DNA of 55,947 nucleotides from the NCBI RefSeq assembly GCF_000577335.1, contig NZ_CBYL010000024.1:1-55947 (forward strand), written 5' to 3'. This document shows positions 7,995 to 16,359 of this stretch, piece after piece; positions within the stretch are counted from its first letter, which is position 1, and each line of letters starts with the position of its first letter. The translations under genes were made by a program, and so were the position numbers. The DNA comes from Faecalispora jeddahensis. Its GTDB lineage: Bacteria > Bacillota > Clostridia > Oscillospirales > Acutalibacteraceae. The notes beneath the pieces were generated by a model. The model was not told where the DNA came from and did no database searches. It saw only the letters and a program-made list of their open reading frames with translations.

Positions 7995-9845
7995 ATGGAA
8001 AATAAAATGTTTTGCTATCAGTGTCAGGAGACCGCCGGCTGCACCGGGTGCACGCAGATGGGTGTCTGCGGAAAAAATCCGGAGGTTTCTGCCATGCAGG
8101 ATCTGCTGGTATATGTGACAAAGGGCTTGTCGTCTGTCACCACGCAGCTGCGTGCTGAGGGCAAGGAGGTTTCCGCCGAGATCAATCACCTGATTACGCT
8201 GAATCTGTTTGCCACAATCACCAACGCAAATTTTGATGAAGACGCGATTGTTGACCGCATTTTTGAGACGCTGTTCCGCAAGCAGGAACTGCTGAAACAG
8301 GTTGATCACCCGGAGGTTCTGCCCGAAGCTGCGCGCTGGACCTCTTCGAGCCGTGCGGACTTTCAGGCAAAAGCGGCAGAAGTCGGCGTACTGTCCACAA
8401 AGGATGAGGACGTCCGCAGCCTGCGTGAGCTGATCACCTACGGCCTGAAGGGCCTTTCCGCTTACAGCAAGCACGCAAACGTGCTGTTGAAGGACGACGG
8501 AGAAGTCGATGCGTTCCTGCAGAGCGCTCTGGCAAAAACACTCGACGATTCCCTGACGGTGAACGATCTGATCGCCCTGACGCTCGAAACCGGTGAGTAC
8601 GGCGTGAAAGGCATGGCGCTTTTGGATGAGGCCAACACCTCCGCCTATGGCAACCCGGAGATTACCAAGGTCAATATCGGCGTTGGCACCCGTCCCGGTA
8701 TTCTGGTTTCCGGTCACGATCTGCGCGACCTGGAAATGCTGCTCAAGCAGACCGAGGGCACCGGCGTGGATGTATATACCCATTCCGAAATGCTGCCCGC
8801 CCACTACTACCCAGCATTCAAGAAATATTCCCACTTTGTCGGCAACTACGGCAACGCGTGGTGGAAGCAGAAGGAAGAATTCCAGAGCTTTAACGGTCCG
8901 ATCCTGATGACTACCAACTGCATCGTGCCGCCGAAGGACAGCTACAAGGACCGCCTTTATACCACCGGCGCTGCAGGCTTCCCCGGCTGCAAGCATATCC
9001 CGGGCGGGATCGGCGAGGAGAAGGACTTCTCTGAGATCATCGAGCACGCAAAGCGCTGCGCCTCCCCCGCGGAAATCGAGCGCGGCGAGATCATCGGCGG
9101 CTTCGCGCACAATCAGGTGCTGGCTCTGGCCGACGCTGTGGTCGATGCAGTCAAATCCGGCGCGATCAAAAAGTTTGTGGTAATGGCCGGTTGTGACGGC
9201 CGCGCAAAATCGAGAAACTACTACACCGATTTTGCCAGAGAGCTGCCGAAGGACACGGTTATTTTGACTGCGGGCTGCGCAAAATATAAATACAATAAGC
9301 TCGCCCTCGGCGATATCGGCGGCATCCCCCGCGTACTCGACGCCGGACAGTGCAACGACTCCTATTCGCTGGCCGTGATCGCGCTCAAGCTGAAAGAAGT
9401 GTTCGGCCTGGACGATATCAACGACCTGCCGATCGTATACAACATTGCCTGGTACGAGCAGAAAGCCGTCATCGTTCTGCTGGCGCTGCTGCACCTCGGC
9501 GTAAAGGACATTCACCTTGGCCCGACGCTGCCTGCTTTCCTTTCTCCCAATGTGGTAAAAGTTCTGGTTGAGAACTTCGGCATTGCCGGAATCGGCAGCG
9601 TAGAGGACGACCTGGAGCTGTTTTTCGGCAAAGGTGCGGCGAGCAAGCCTTCCATTACCGAGGATATGCTGATCGGCGAAATCCTCCGGCAGTATCCGGA
9701 CGCCGCTCCTGTTCTGATGGAATGCGGCATGCATTGCCTGGGCTGCCCTTCATCCCAGATGGAGTCCCTCTCGGACGCCTGCATGGTGCACGGCCTTGAC
9801 CCGAAAGCGGTGCTGGGACAGCTCAATCAGCGGGTTGAAAGATAA
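7995..9845 (+). CDS. hcp: Hybrid cluster protein fused to DUF1858 domain
   Basis: Hcp reduces NO to N2O or hydroxylamine to ammonia. The N-terminus has the cysteine set of the Fe-S cubane, C7, C10, C19 and C25 (C-x2-C-x8-C-x5-C). Hybrid-cluster ligand motifs follow: the [24 protein letters not shown] and GQCNDSYS cysteines, and the HYYPAF region. The protein (616 residues) is longer than the usual ~550. The last ~65 residues form an extra DUF1858-type redox domain ([19 protein letters not shown], then CGMHCLGCP with a CxxC pair), normally encoded as a separate small protein. The start at 7995 has AAGGAGG upstream; an in-frame ATG at 7977 has none. A terminator follows directly. Confidence 0.95.
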   Translation: MENKMFCYQCQETAGCTGCTQMGVCGKNPEVSAMQDLLVYVTKGLSSVTTQLRAEGKEVSAEINHLITLNLFATITNANFDEDAIVDRIFETLFRKQELLKQVDHPEVLPEAARWTSSSRADFQAKAAEVGVLSTKDEDVRSLRELITYGLKGLSAYSKHANVLLKDDGEVDAFLQSALAKTLDDSLTVNDLIALTLETGEYGVKGMALLDEANTSAYGNPEITKVNIGVGTRPGILVSGHDLRDLEMLLKQTEGTGVDVYTHSEMLPAHYYPAFKKYSHFVGNYGNAWWKQKEEFQSFNGPILMTTNCIVPPKDSYKDRLYTTGAAGFPGCKHIPGGIGEEKDFSEIIEHAKRCASPAEIERGEIIGGFAHNQVLALADAVVDAVKSGAIKKFVVMAGCDGRAKSRNYYTDFARELPKDTVILTAGCAKYKYNKLALGDIGGIPRVLDAGQCNDSYSLAVIALKLKEVFGLDDINDLPIVYNIAWYEQKAVIVLLALLHLGVKDIHLGPTLPAFLSPNVVKVLVENFGIAGIGSVEDDLELFFGKGAASKPSITEDMLIGEILRQYPDAAPVLMECGMHCLGCPSSQMESLSDACMVHGLDPKAVLGQLNQRVER

Positions 9846-9867
9846 CTGAAAATAAAACAAAGCAGAG

Positions 9868-9913
9868 GGGGCTGTGAAAGATCACATGTGTGAGTCGTTC
9901 ACGGCCCCTTTTT
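9868..9913 (+). terminator. Intrinsic terminator of hcp
   Basis: Stem GGGGCTGTGAA / TTCACGGCCCC (one G-U) followed by T5. It overlaps an upstream GTG candidate start of the next gene, which argues for the later ATG at 9931. Confidence 0.8.
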
Positions 9914-9930
9914 CAGGAAAGGATATCGAT

Positions 9931-10536
9931 ATGAGCGCTTTTTTAGGCCCGATTCATCATTGGCTGTACCATAAGATTCAGTTTCAGGAGGAATGGATTC
10001 AAAGCATTCTGAATGCGGCGGAGCAAAACGGCTGGGGTTCCTTCGCCGAAAAGCTGGATGCCGACTGCGGCCCCGCCGATCTGCGCCCACTGGAGGAGAG
10101 CATCGATCAGGGAAATATCCACGGGTGGCTGCAGCAGAAAATCCACGTGGAGGAAGCGCGCTTCGCCGTGCTCGTCACAGAGCTTTTAAAGGTGGACGCC
10201 TCCCGCATTTCGGAACTGGAGGAGATTTCTTACCGCTTTGGGCAGAGCCATTCCGTGCCGGAAGGGACAGACGCCGCCGGGGCGTTCCAGCTCCTTGGCG
10301 ATACTCTTCTGGACGGTATGCCGTGCGACCATGTCAATCAGATTCTGGAGCGGGAAGAGGACCATGTCGTGTGGCAGCAGACGCAGTGTCTGCACGGGGA
10401 ATTTTGGGAGCAGGCCGGCGGCGACGCGGCCGTATACTATGCGCTTCGTGCGAGAATGATACAGGGGATGCTCTCCGGGAGCGGACTCACCTTTTCCGCC
10501 GGAGAAAACGGACGGTTTGAAGTCAGAAAGGGATGA
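9931..10536 (+). CDS. Conserved hypothetical protein with two His-Trp-Leu repeats
   Basis: This 201-residue soluble helical protein is of unknown family. The chosen ATG has AGGAAAGGAT upstream and lies just beyond the hcp terminator. Two similar segments occur: IHHWLYHKIQFQEEWI near the start and IHGWLQQKIHVEEARF about 70 residues later, each with His-x-Trp-Leu and Glu pairs. A third His/Glu-rich stretch (CDHVNQILEREEDHVVWQQ) lies at ~145-165. Repeated His and Glu at helical spacing suggest a metal-binding bundle, possibly di-iron. It sits between hcp and a hemerythrin gene, so a role in O2/NO handling is likely by context. Metal binding is inferred. Confidence 0.6.
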   Translation: MSAFLGPIHHWLYHKIQFQEEWIQSILNAAEQNGWGSFAEKLDADCGPADLRPLEESIDQGNIHGWLQQKIHVEEARFAVLVTELLKVDASRISELEEISYRFGQSHSVPEGTDAAGAFQLLGDTLLDGMPCDHVNQILEREEDHVVWQQTQCLHGEFWEQAGGDAAVYYALRARMIQGMLSGSGLTFSAGENGRFEVRKG

Positions 10537-10540
10537 CGAA

Positions 10541-11098
10541 ATGTACAGCATTGAATTGATGGTAGAGGAACACGATCATATTTTGGAGCTGCTGACTGTC
10601 ATCAGGAAAGCCTGCTGCGGGATTCTGGAAGGGCAGGAAGTGGATGACGGAGATTTTCGCAAGATGATTGCTTTTGCCCGGAACTATGCTGATAAGCACC
10701 ATCACGGCAAGGAAGAGCAGATCCTGTTTCAGGAGATGACAAAGCGTCTGGGGCAGATCGGCGTCAATCTGATTCAGCACGGCATGCTGGTAGAGCACGA
10801 CCTGGGCCGGCTGCATCTTTCTAATCTGGAAACAGCGCTCAATCAGTATCGGGACGACCCGAAAACCATTTACAAGCTGAATATTTTGGCCGAGGCCGCA
10901 GGCTATGCCAATCTGCTGCAGCGCCATATCGAAAAGGAAAACCAGATCGTTTATACCTATGCGGAAAAGAATTTGACACAGGACATTCTGCAGTCGGTGG
11001 ATGAGCGGGTACAGGAATTCGAGAAAAACGCACAGCAGGCCAAAACGCAGGAGACCTATTTGCAGATGCTGCGGGAGCTGAAGGAAAAATACTGCTGA
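10541..11098 (+). CDS. Hemerythrin domain protein
   Basis: The protein has 185 residues with the hemerythrin ligand pattern: MVEEHDHI (His13, His15 region), NYADKHHHGKEEQILFQEM, GMLVEHDLGR and LLQRHIEKENQIVYTYAE. This set of His and Glu/Asp is complete for a di-iron site. The C-terminus is a Glu/Lys/Gln-rich helix. The start at 10541 follows AAAGGGATG, only 4 bases after the stop of the preceding gene, so the two are probably co-translated. An O2/NO-binding or iron-centre-repair role fits the neighbourhood. Confidence 0.88.
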   Translation: MYSIELMVEEHDHILELLTVIRKACCGILEGQEVDDGDFRKMIAFARNYADKHHHGKEEQILFQEMTKRLGQIGVNLIQHGMLVEHDLGRLHLSNLETALNQYRDDPKTIYKLNILAEAAGYANLLQRHIEKENQIVYTYAEKNLTQDILQSVDERVQEFEKNAQQAKTQETYLQMLRELKEKYC

Positions 11099-11151
11099 AC
11101 CGGCTGTTTCAAAGCAGAATTTCCTTTATATCAAAATAGAATCTGTTTTTG

Positions 11152-11193
11152 ACCGTCCGACGCGCTTGCTGAAAACGCGCCGGGCGGTTGCTG
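11152..11193 (+). terminator. Probable terminator
   Basis: Imperfect 13-bp stem ACCGTCCGACGCG / CGCGCCGGGCGGT with a TGCTGTTTTC tail, after the hemerythrin gene. The T tract is broken, so efficiency is uncertain. Confidence 0.5.
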
Positions 11194-11244
11194 TTTTCTG
11201 GACAAGAAGACATTTATTATATAAAATAATTTTTGAAAAAGCAC

Positions 11245-11275
11245 TTGACTCCAACCTTAGGTCATAGCTTATCGT
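11245..11275 (+). promoter_or_regulatory. MerR-type promoter with 19-bp spacer
   Basis: TTGACT and TATCGT are separated by 19 bases, the over-long spacing of promoters twisted open by MerR proteins. The palindrome AACCTTAGGT lies inside the spacer. It directly precedes the MerR gene, so autoregulation is likely. Confidence 0.75.
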
Positions 11276-11297
11276 TGTGTTTGGGAGGTGAAATCGT

Positions 11298-12035
11298 ATG
11301 TCATATACAGTGCACGAAGTCGCAAAGCTCTCTGGCGTAACGATCAAAACCCTGTATCATTACCAAAAGATCGGATTGCTGATGCCGGAACGGATTGCGG
11401 AAAACGGATACCGGTACTATGGGGACAAGGAGCTGGAGCGGCTCCAGCAAATCCTGTTTTACCGTGAACTCGATTTTCCGCTGGAAAAAATCAAAGCGGC
11501 CATGCAGAACGAACCCTCCCGCCTGCGGTGCTTGTGCGAGCAAAAGACTCTGTTGATGGCGCGCCAACAGAGAACCGGCAGCATTTTGCACACACTGGAA
11601 GAAGCGATCATCTATGCGGAGAAAGGAGCCATTATGAGTAAAGAAAAAATGTTTTCAGGCCTGAATCAAAAGGAATGGGAGACTGCATTGGAGCCGCAGA
11701 ACGAGTATCTGCGGGAAAATTACGGCCATTCCATCGATACGGGTGCGATTGATGCGGACGCTATGAATGAGAGTGCAAACGAAGCTGTAGAATTTATGCG
11801 TTTTATGGCAAATGCGCTGAGAAACGGCGTCAGTGTCAATGCGGAGGAAGTTCGCTCCGCCGTCGAAGAGCATATTCGGTTTATGCAGCGCAGTATGAAG
11901 ATCGACACACAGGGGTTCGTCGCTCAATCAAAATTTTTAATGACGGACGAGTTCCATCGTCAAATGCTCGAAGCACAGCAGACCGGTTTGAGTTATTATA
12001 TCTGCTGTGCGGCGGAGAGCTACGCCGCAAACTGA
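11298..12035 (+). CDS. MerR-family regulator with TipAS domain
   Basis: Residues 1-70 are a MerR winged helix (YTVHEVAKLSGVTIKTLYHY, then NGYRYYGDKELERLQQILFYREL). A dimerisation helix follows to ~115, and residues ~118-245 match the TipAS helical effector domain. TipAL-type proteins sense lipophilic or thiopeptide compounds and activate promoters with 19-bp spacers; such a promoter lies immediately upstream. No target other than itself is evident, since a terminator separates it from the copper-related operon. The ribosome site is GGGAGGTG. Confidence 0.85.
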   Translation: MSYTVHEVAKLSGVTIKTLYHYQKIGLLMPERIAENGYRYYGDKELERLQQILFYRELDFPLEKIKAAMQNEPSRLRCLCEQKTLLMARQQRTGSILHTLEEAIIYAEKGAIMSKEKMFSGLNQKEWETALEPQNEYLRENYGHSIDTGAIDADAMNESANEAVEFMRFMANALRNGVSVNAEEVRSAVEEHIRFMQRSMKIDTQGFVAQSKFLMTDEFHRQMLEAQQTGLSYYICCAAESYAAN

Positions 12036-12104
12036 GATATGCACGGAAAGAATTACTGCCGGTACTGCAAAAAATGATATTCTTCGTACCCGATTCCATG
12101 CGGG

Positions 12105-12145
12105 ACGGCGGCTTTGAGAACACGATCAAAGCCGCCGTTTTTTTT
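12105..12145 (+). terminator. Strong intrinsic terminator
   Basis: Stem ACGGCGGCTTTGA / TCAAAGCCGCCGT, 8-base loop, T8. It ends the MerR transcript and isolates the following operon. Confidence 0.9.
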
Positions 12146-12211
12146 CTCCATAACTTCTTCAAATTTGCACAGTATACTTTCTTTCAGAATCACTCGGGAG
12201 GAGGCTTCCCA

Positions 12212-14590
12212 ATGGAATCCGCTGTGAAGAGCAAACGGCTGCACATTGGCGGTATGACGTGCATCAATTGTCAAAATAAAATTGAAACAAAGCTGCGCAA
12301 TACCGCCGGCGTGAAAAGCGCGAAGGTGAGCTACAACGACGGAACCGCCGAAATCACCTACGATACGGACATCATTTCCCTGCGCGATATTTGCGCGGTG
12401 ATTGAAAAGTTGGATTATCAGGTACTTACCGAACGCAAAAGCTCCACGCCGGGGATCAGCCGCATCATTGGGATGCTGGTCATCATTGTGTCGCTGTATG
12501 TGCTTTTGCAGCAGTTTGGGATTTTAAATCTGCTCGTACCAAGCCAGCTAGCAGATACACGGATGGGATATGGGATGCTGTTTGTGGTTGGCCTGATTAC
12601 ATCGCTCCACTGTGTTGCAATGTGCGGCGGCATCAATCTTTCCCAATGTATTCCGCGCGGGGAAACTCAGGGCCCGGGAGCATCGGAAGGCGAGAAGACC
12701 GGCCGGTTTTCCACCATCGCGCCGGCTGCTTTGTATAATCTGGGGCGGGTCATTTCGTACACTGTTATCGGTTTTATATTGGGAGCGGTCGGCCTGCTGT
12801 TCGGCGGCGGCTCCGGCGCGGGAGTGCCGGTGCTGGCGCAGGGGATTTTAAAGCTGCTTGCGGGCGTGTTCATGGTGGTCATGGGCATAAATATGCTCGG
12901 CCTGTTTCCGTGGCTTCGCAGATTGCAGCCAAGAGTTCCCAAATTCATTGCCCGTAAAGTGAATATGGAAAAGGCGAGAAACAAAAGCCCCCTGATCGTC
13001 GGGCTGCTCAATGGATTTATGCCGTGCGGCCCCCTGCAGTCCATGCAGATCGTAGCGCTGGCTTCCGGCAATCCGTTTGCGGGCGCCCTTTCCATGCTGC
13101 TGTTCAGCCTGGGTACCGTGCCGCTGATGCTGGGGCTTGGCTCGCTGGTTTCGGCTTTGGGCAAGAAGTTTGCGAACAAGGTCATGCGTGTCGGCGCGGT
13201 GCTGGTTGTCGTACTGGGGCTGGCAATGCTTTCTCAGGGTGGCAGCCTTTCCGGCTTTCTGCCGCCGGACCATCTGCTCGCCGTTATTTTAGGGCTCTGC
13301 ACAATCGGGGTCGTGGCCAGTATTCCCTTTCACAGGCCTGACCAAAAAACAGCTTCCACCATCATTGCATCTATTGCCGTGGTGATCGCTATAGCTACGT
13401 GGAACATGCAGAGCGCCTCTGCTGCCGGCAGCGATACCGGCAGCGGAATTCAGATTGTCGACGGCAAGCAGGTCATCACCAGCACCCTTTCCTCAGGGCA
13501 ATACCCCAATATCACTGTGCAGGCGGGAACGCCCGTCAAATGGGTGATCAACGCACCGCAGGGGAGCATCAACGGATGCAATTATCAAATCAATATTCCG
13601 GAATACGGAATTTCCAATTACTCCTTTCAAACAGGTGAGAACGTCATTGAATTCAATCCCACCACAACGGGCAAATTCCAATACAGCTGCTGGATGGGGA
13701 TGATACACGGCTCGATTGCGGTAACGCAGGCGGGCGCTCCGGTGAGCGCTTCCTCGAGCTCGGACGGCAATAACGCGGCAGAGGCAGTTCCCGCCGGATA
13801 TCAAATTCCAACCGACCAGCTGGCCATTGCAAAAGAAACGAAGTATGCGGGTACCTACCAGGTTCAGGAGGTTACCGTCAAGCTGACCGATCAGGGCTTC
13901 AGCCCCGCGGTTGTTGTGGTTCAGTCCGGGATGGATGTCAAGTGGAACATCGTAAACGCCGCTTCGGATCAACAGAGCACAACGCAGGTTCTGATTCCCG
14001 ATTATGCCACCAAACTCATCGTGAACCAGGGGGAGAACCCGGTGTTCTTTTCTCCGGAAAAGAGCTTCGATTTTTCTACCGAAGACAACGCCTATTACGG
14101 GTATGTAAAAGTGGTAGACAGTCTGAAAAATGTGGATGCCGCCGCAATCAAAAAAGAGGTAGGAGCGTTCCAGACGATGATCTGGCCGCCGGAGACCTTT
14201 GAGGTTGGCGCAGGGGAAGCAGACACGGCACAGGCGGCTGAGTCCACCGTAAAGGACGGCGTGCAGTACGTTACCTCCACGGTGAGCAGCGGCGGGTACG
14301 GGGCGATCCGGGTTCAGCAGGGGGTTCCTGTCAAATGGACGCTGAAAGCGCCGGAGGGCTCCCTGAACGGCTGCAACCAATCCATTGTGATACCGGAATA
14401 CGACCTGAAGATCGACCTGAAAACCGGGGAAAATCTGATTACATTTACGCCTGACCGGTCGGGTGCCTTTGTGTTCAGCTGCTGGATGGGTATGGTGCGT
14501 TCCAGCATTACGGTAGTGGGCAAAGACGGTACGGTAGCCGCCACACAGGACGACGGTTCGGATGAACTGCCCGCCGGCTGCTGCGGATAA
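12212..14590 (+). CDS. HMA - DsbD/TauE-like membrane - cupredoxin fusion protein
   Basis: The 792-residue protein has three layers. Residues 1-70 are a heavy-metal-associated domain with the copper motif GMTCINC (C17, C20). Residues ~85-390 hold about seven membrane segments of the DsbD_2/SafE type, starting at GLITSLHCVAMCGG and with NGFMPCGPLQSMQ later; conserved Cys/Met pairs fit metal or electron transfer. Residues ~410-780 are extracytoplasmic, with three cupredoxin-like domains. The first and third contain NGCN plus SCWMGM, giving possible Cys/Met copper ligands; the middle copy lacks both. The start is set by GGGAGGAGG; the frame extends 46 codons upstream through a terminator. Copper handling is inferred. 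Confidence 0.8.
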   Translation: MESAVKSKRLHIGGMTCINCQNKIETKLRNTAGVKSAKVSYNDGTAEITYDTDIISLRDICAVIEKLDYQVLTERKSSTPGISRIIGMLVIIVSLYVLLQQFGILNLLVPSQLADTRMGYGMLFVVGLITSLHCVAMCGGINLSQCIPRGETQGPGASEGEKTGRFSTIAPAALYNLGRVISYTVIGFILGAVGLLFGGGSGAGVPVLAQGILKLLAGVFMVVMGINMLGLFPWLRRLQPRVPKFIARKVNMEKARNKSPLIVGLLNGFMPCGPLQSMQIVALASGNPFAGALSMLLFSLGTVPLMLGLGSLVSALGKKFANKVMRVGAVLVVVLGLAMLSQGGSLSGFLPPDHLLAVILGLCTIGVVASIPFHRPDQKTASTIIASIAVVIAIATWNMQSASAAGSDTGSGIQIVDGKQVITSTLSSGQYPNITVQAGTPVKWVINAPQGSINGCNYQINIPEYGISNYSFQTGENVIEFNPTTTGKFQYSCWMGMIHGSIAVTQAGAPVSASSSSDGNNAAEAVPAGYQIPTDQLAIAKETKYAGTYQVQEVTVKLTDQGFSPAVVVVQSGMDVKWNIVNAASDQQSTTQVLIPDYATKLIVNQGENPVFFSPEKSFDFSTEDNAYYGYVKVVDSLKNVDAAAIKKEVGAFQTMIWPPETFEVGAGEADTAQAAESTVKDGVQYVTSTVSSGGYGAIRVQQGVPVKWTLKAPEGSLNGCNQSIVIPEYDLKIDLKTGENLITFTPDRSGAFVFSCWMGMVRSSITVVGKDGTVAATQDDGSDELPAGCCG

Positions 14591-14609
14591 CGAGAAAGGT
14601 AGGAACAGC

Positions 14610-14768
14610 ATGCAGTTTTTATTGCTTCATTGGCATTGCATATTACCGGCCGCGGCCATTCTGATCAGTATGGTTTTGATGGGCAGAGACAAAAAGACAC
14701 AGGGCAAGGGCTCTGCGGATGAAATAAAAACCCAGGATTTCCTGGAAGATAAGGAGTTACGGAGATGA
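14610..14768 (+). CDS. Small single-pass membrane protein
   Basis: The 52-residue protein has one hydrophobic helix (about 3-24, with HWHC inside it) and a charged cytoplasmic tail. The ATG has AAAGGTAGGA upstream. It lies 19 bases after the cupredoxin fusion gene and overlaps the next gene by 4 bases (ATGA), which supports real translation within the operon. The His-Trp-His-Cys group inside the membrane segment could contact a metal. No family is recognised. Confidence 0.6.
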   Translation: MQFLLLHWHCILPAAAILISMVLMGRDKKTQGKGSADEIKTQDFLEDKELRR

Positions 14769-15322
14769 CGAAACAAAATACAGCGAATCAGAAACCGGCG
14801 CGCCAAGCGGTATCGGCCATCGTTTTCACATTCGCGATGGTATTCGCGCTGACCGCCTGTTCCGCAGGCAGCGGAGCACCTTCCGAAAATCCGGCCGGTG
14901 CGGCCGGGCAGCAAAGCACGCAGCAGGCTTCCGATCAGGCGTCCGTGCAGGACAGCGATCTGGTGATCCCCACCTCGGAAGTAACGGAACAAGCAACCTT
15001 TTACCCGGTGGAGGTCGACGGTACCAAAATGGAAGTCATCGCCGTCAAGGCCCCGGATGGGACAATCCGCACGGCGTTTAATACCTGTCAGGTCTGCTAC
15101 GATTCCGGCCGGGGGTATTACCAGCAGTCCGGCGACCTGCTCATCTGCCAAAACTGCGGGAACAAATTCTCTATGGATCGTGTTGAGGTAGAAGCGGGCG
15201 GCTGTAATCCGTGGCCGATTTTTGAAGAGGATAAGACGGTAACAGATGAATCGATCACCGTTTCGTATGATTTCCTGCAAAAATCAAAGGATATCTTTGC
15301 AAACTGGAAGCGGACGTATTAA
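14765..15322 (+). CDS. DUF2318 lipoprotein
   Basis: The 185-residue exported lipoprotein has a signal peptide with lipobox LTAC (Cys32 region) and a Gln/Ser/Ala-rich linker to ~65. The DUF2318 domain follows, with the paired motifs NTCQVCYDSGRGYYQQSGD and ICQNCGNKF, then a GGCNPWP motif. DUF2318 domains occur in membrane systems linked to ferrous iron or copper uptake (the FetM/P19 context) and probably bind metal through the cysteines. Here it is translationally coupled to the HMA-cupredoxin operon. The combination suggests an extracytoplasmic metal-relay complex; the metal is not known. Confidence 0.8.
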   Translation: MTKQNTANQKPARQAVSAIVFTFAMVFALTACSAGSGAPSENPAGAAGQQSTQQASDQASVQDSDLVIPTSEVTEQATFYPVEVDGTKMEVIAVKAPDGTIRTAFNTCQVCYDSGRGYYQQSGDLLICQNCGNKFSMDRVEVEAGGCNPWPIFEEDKTVTDESITVSYDFLQKSKDIFANWKRTY

Positions 15323-15398
15323 AAGAAAAGGGACGCTGAAAATCCGGCGCCGGTTATATCGGAAATTCCCTTAAAAAGTAAATTGACAGGATAACAGC

Positions 15399-15442
15399 GA
15401 TTCCCTTCTCCGTTTCGGCGGGGAAGGGAATCGGAGCTTTTT
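15399..15442 (+). terminator. Probable intrinsic terminator
   Basis: Stem GATTCCCTTC / GAAGGGAATC with extra inner pairs, then GGAGCTTTTT. It is about 75 bases after the DUF2318 stop. The remainder of the 330-base gap to the response regulator holds only one other palindrome. Confidence 0.65.
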
Positions 15443-15595
15443 AAAAATGGGCATTACTATGGAAAGAAACAGGAAGACGACAGGCGAGAAGAAGCGGAAG
15501 TGTTTTTTGGGGGCCTTGCCGCTTCCTGAAAATAAAAGTTGCCGAATCGCGCTTGATCCGGTAAACTGAAGGTAACGTATCGCCGCATCAGAGCA

Positions 15596-15621
15596 CGGGA
15601 ACCACGCGATCGTGGTTCCCG
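15596..15621 (+). promoter_or_regulatory. Perfect palindrome upstream of the response regulator
   Basis: Arms CGGGAACCACG / CGTGGTTCCCG with a 4-base centre, ending 34 bases before the response-regulator start and without a T run. It could be an operator, a leader hairpin or a poor terminator. Confidence 0.45.
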
Positions 15622-15655
15622 TTTGGCGCATCCTTTACAGTTGAGGGGAAGAGAA

Positions 15656-16357
15656 ATGTCACCGAAAAACAGGAATATCCTACTGGTAGATGACGAACCC
15701 AAAATTCTGGAAGTCCTGAAAGCCCTTTTCGAAAACAAGGGCTTTCAGGTCTTTTCTGCGGAAAGCGGCTCCGAAGCGCTGAAAATCTTTCATTCGCAGA
15801 ATATTGCGCTCGTGATTCTCGATCTGATGCTGCCGGATATTTCAGGCGAAGAGGTCTGCAAATCGATCCGCAGGATTTCGCGCGTGCCGATTTTAATGCT
15901 CACGGCAAAGTCGGAAGAAGACGATCTGGTCGCGGGCCTCGGGATCGGCGCGGATGATTACATCACGAAGCCGTTCAGCCTGAAAGAGCTTTCCGCGCGG
16001 GCAGAAGCGGTGCTTCGCAGGGCACAGGATGATCTGGTGCCGCTCATGGCCCGCAATTCGTTTTGTGGGGGCGATCTGGTTGTCGACTTTGATAAAAATA
16101 TCTTTCTGAAAGCGGGCCAGCCGGTGAACCTGACGCCGATCGAAACCCGGATGCTGGCCGCCATGATGAAATACCCGGGCAAGGTGTTTACCCGCGATGA
16201 TCTGATCGCCGTGGCTCTGGACAGCGCATTTGACGGCTATGACCGCACAGTGGACAGCCACATCAAGAATTTGCGGCAGAAAATAGAGGATAACCCCAAA
16301 GACCCCGTGTATATTCTCACGGTTCACCGCCTGGGGTATAAGTTTGGGGGGGAATAA
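15656..16357 (+). CDS. OmpR-family response regulator
   Basis: The protein has 233 residues. Residues 1-115 form the receiver domain: acidic pocket VDDEP, phosphoacceptor Asp56 in VILDLMLPD, the LTAK Thr/Ser and the YITKPFS lysine. Residues ~130-233 form the OmpR/PhoB winged helix, with recognition helix region SAFDGYDRTVDSHIKNLRQK. The start has GAGGGGAAG upstream; a further in-frame ATG 11 codons earlier has none. It lies 2 bases before the kinase gene, so the two are an operon and cognate pair. The signal is unknown; nearby metal and stress genes make envelope or metal stress plausible. Confidence 0.93.
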   Translation: MSPKNRNILLVDDEPKILEVLKALFENKGFQVFSAESGSEALKIFHSQNIALVILDLMLPDISGEEVCKSIRRISRVPILMLTAKSEEDDLVAGLGIGADDYITKPFSLKELSARAEAVLRRAQDDLVPLMARNSFCGGDLVVDFDKNIFLKAGQPVNLTPIETRMLAAMMKYPGKVFTRDDLIAVALDSAFDGYDRTVDSHIKNLRQKIEDNPKDPVYILTVHRLGYKFGGE

Positions 16358-16359
16358 GC

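Noticed and set aside
7890-9734. 614-codon open frame opposite hcp
   Set aside because: It is the antisense shadow of the well-supported hcp gene and has no ribosome site or recognisable domain.
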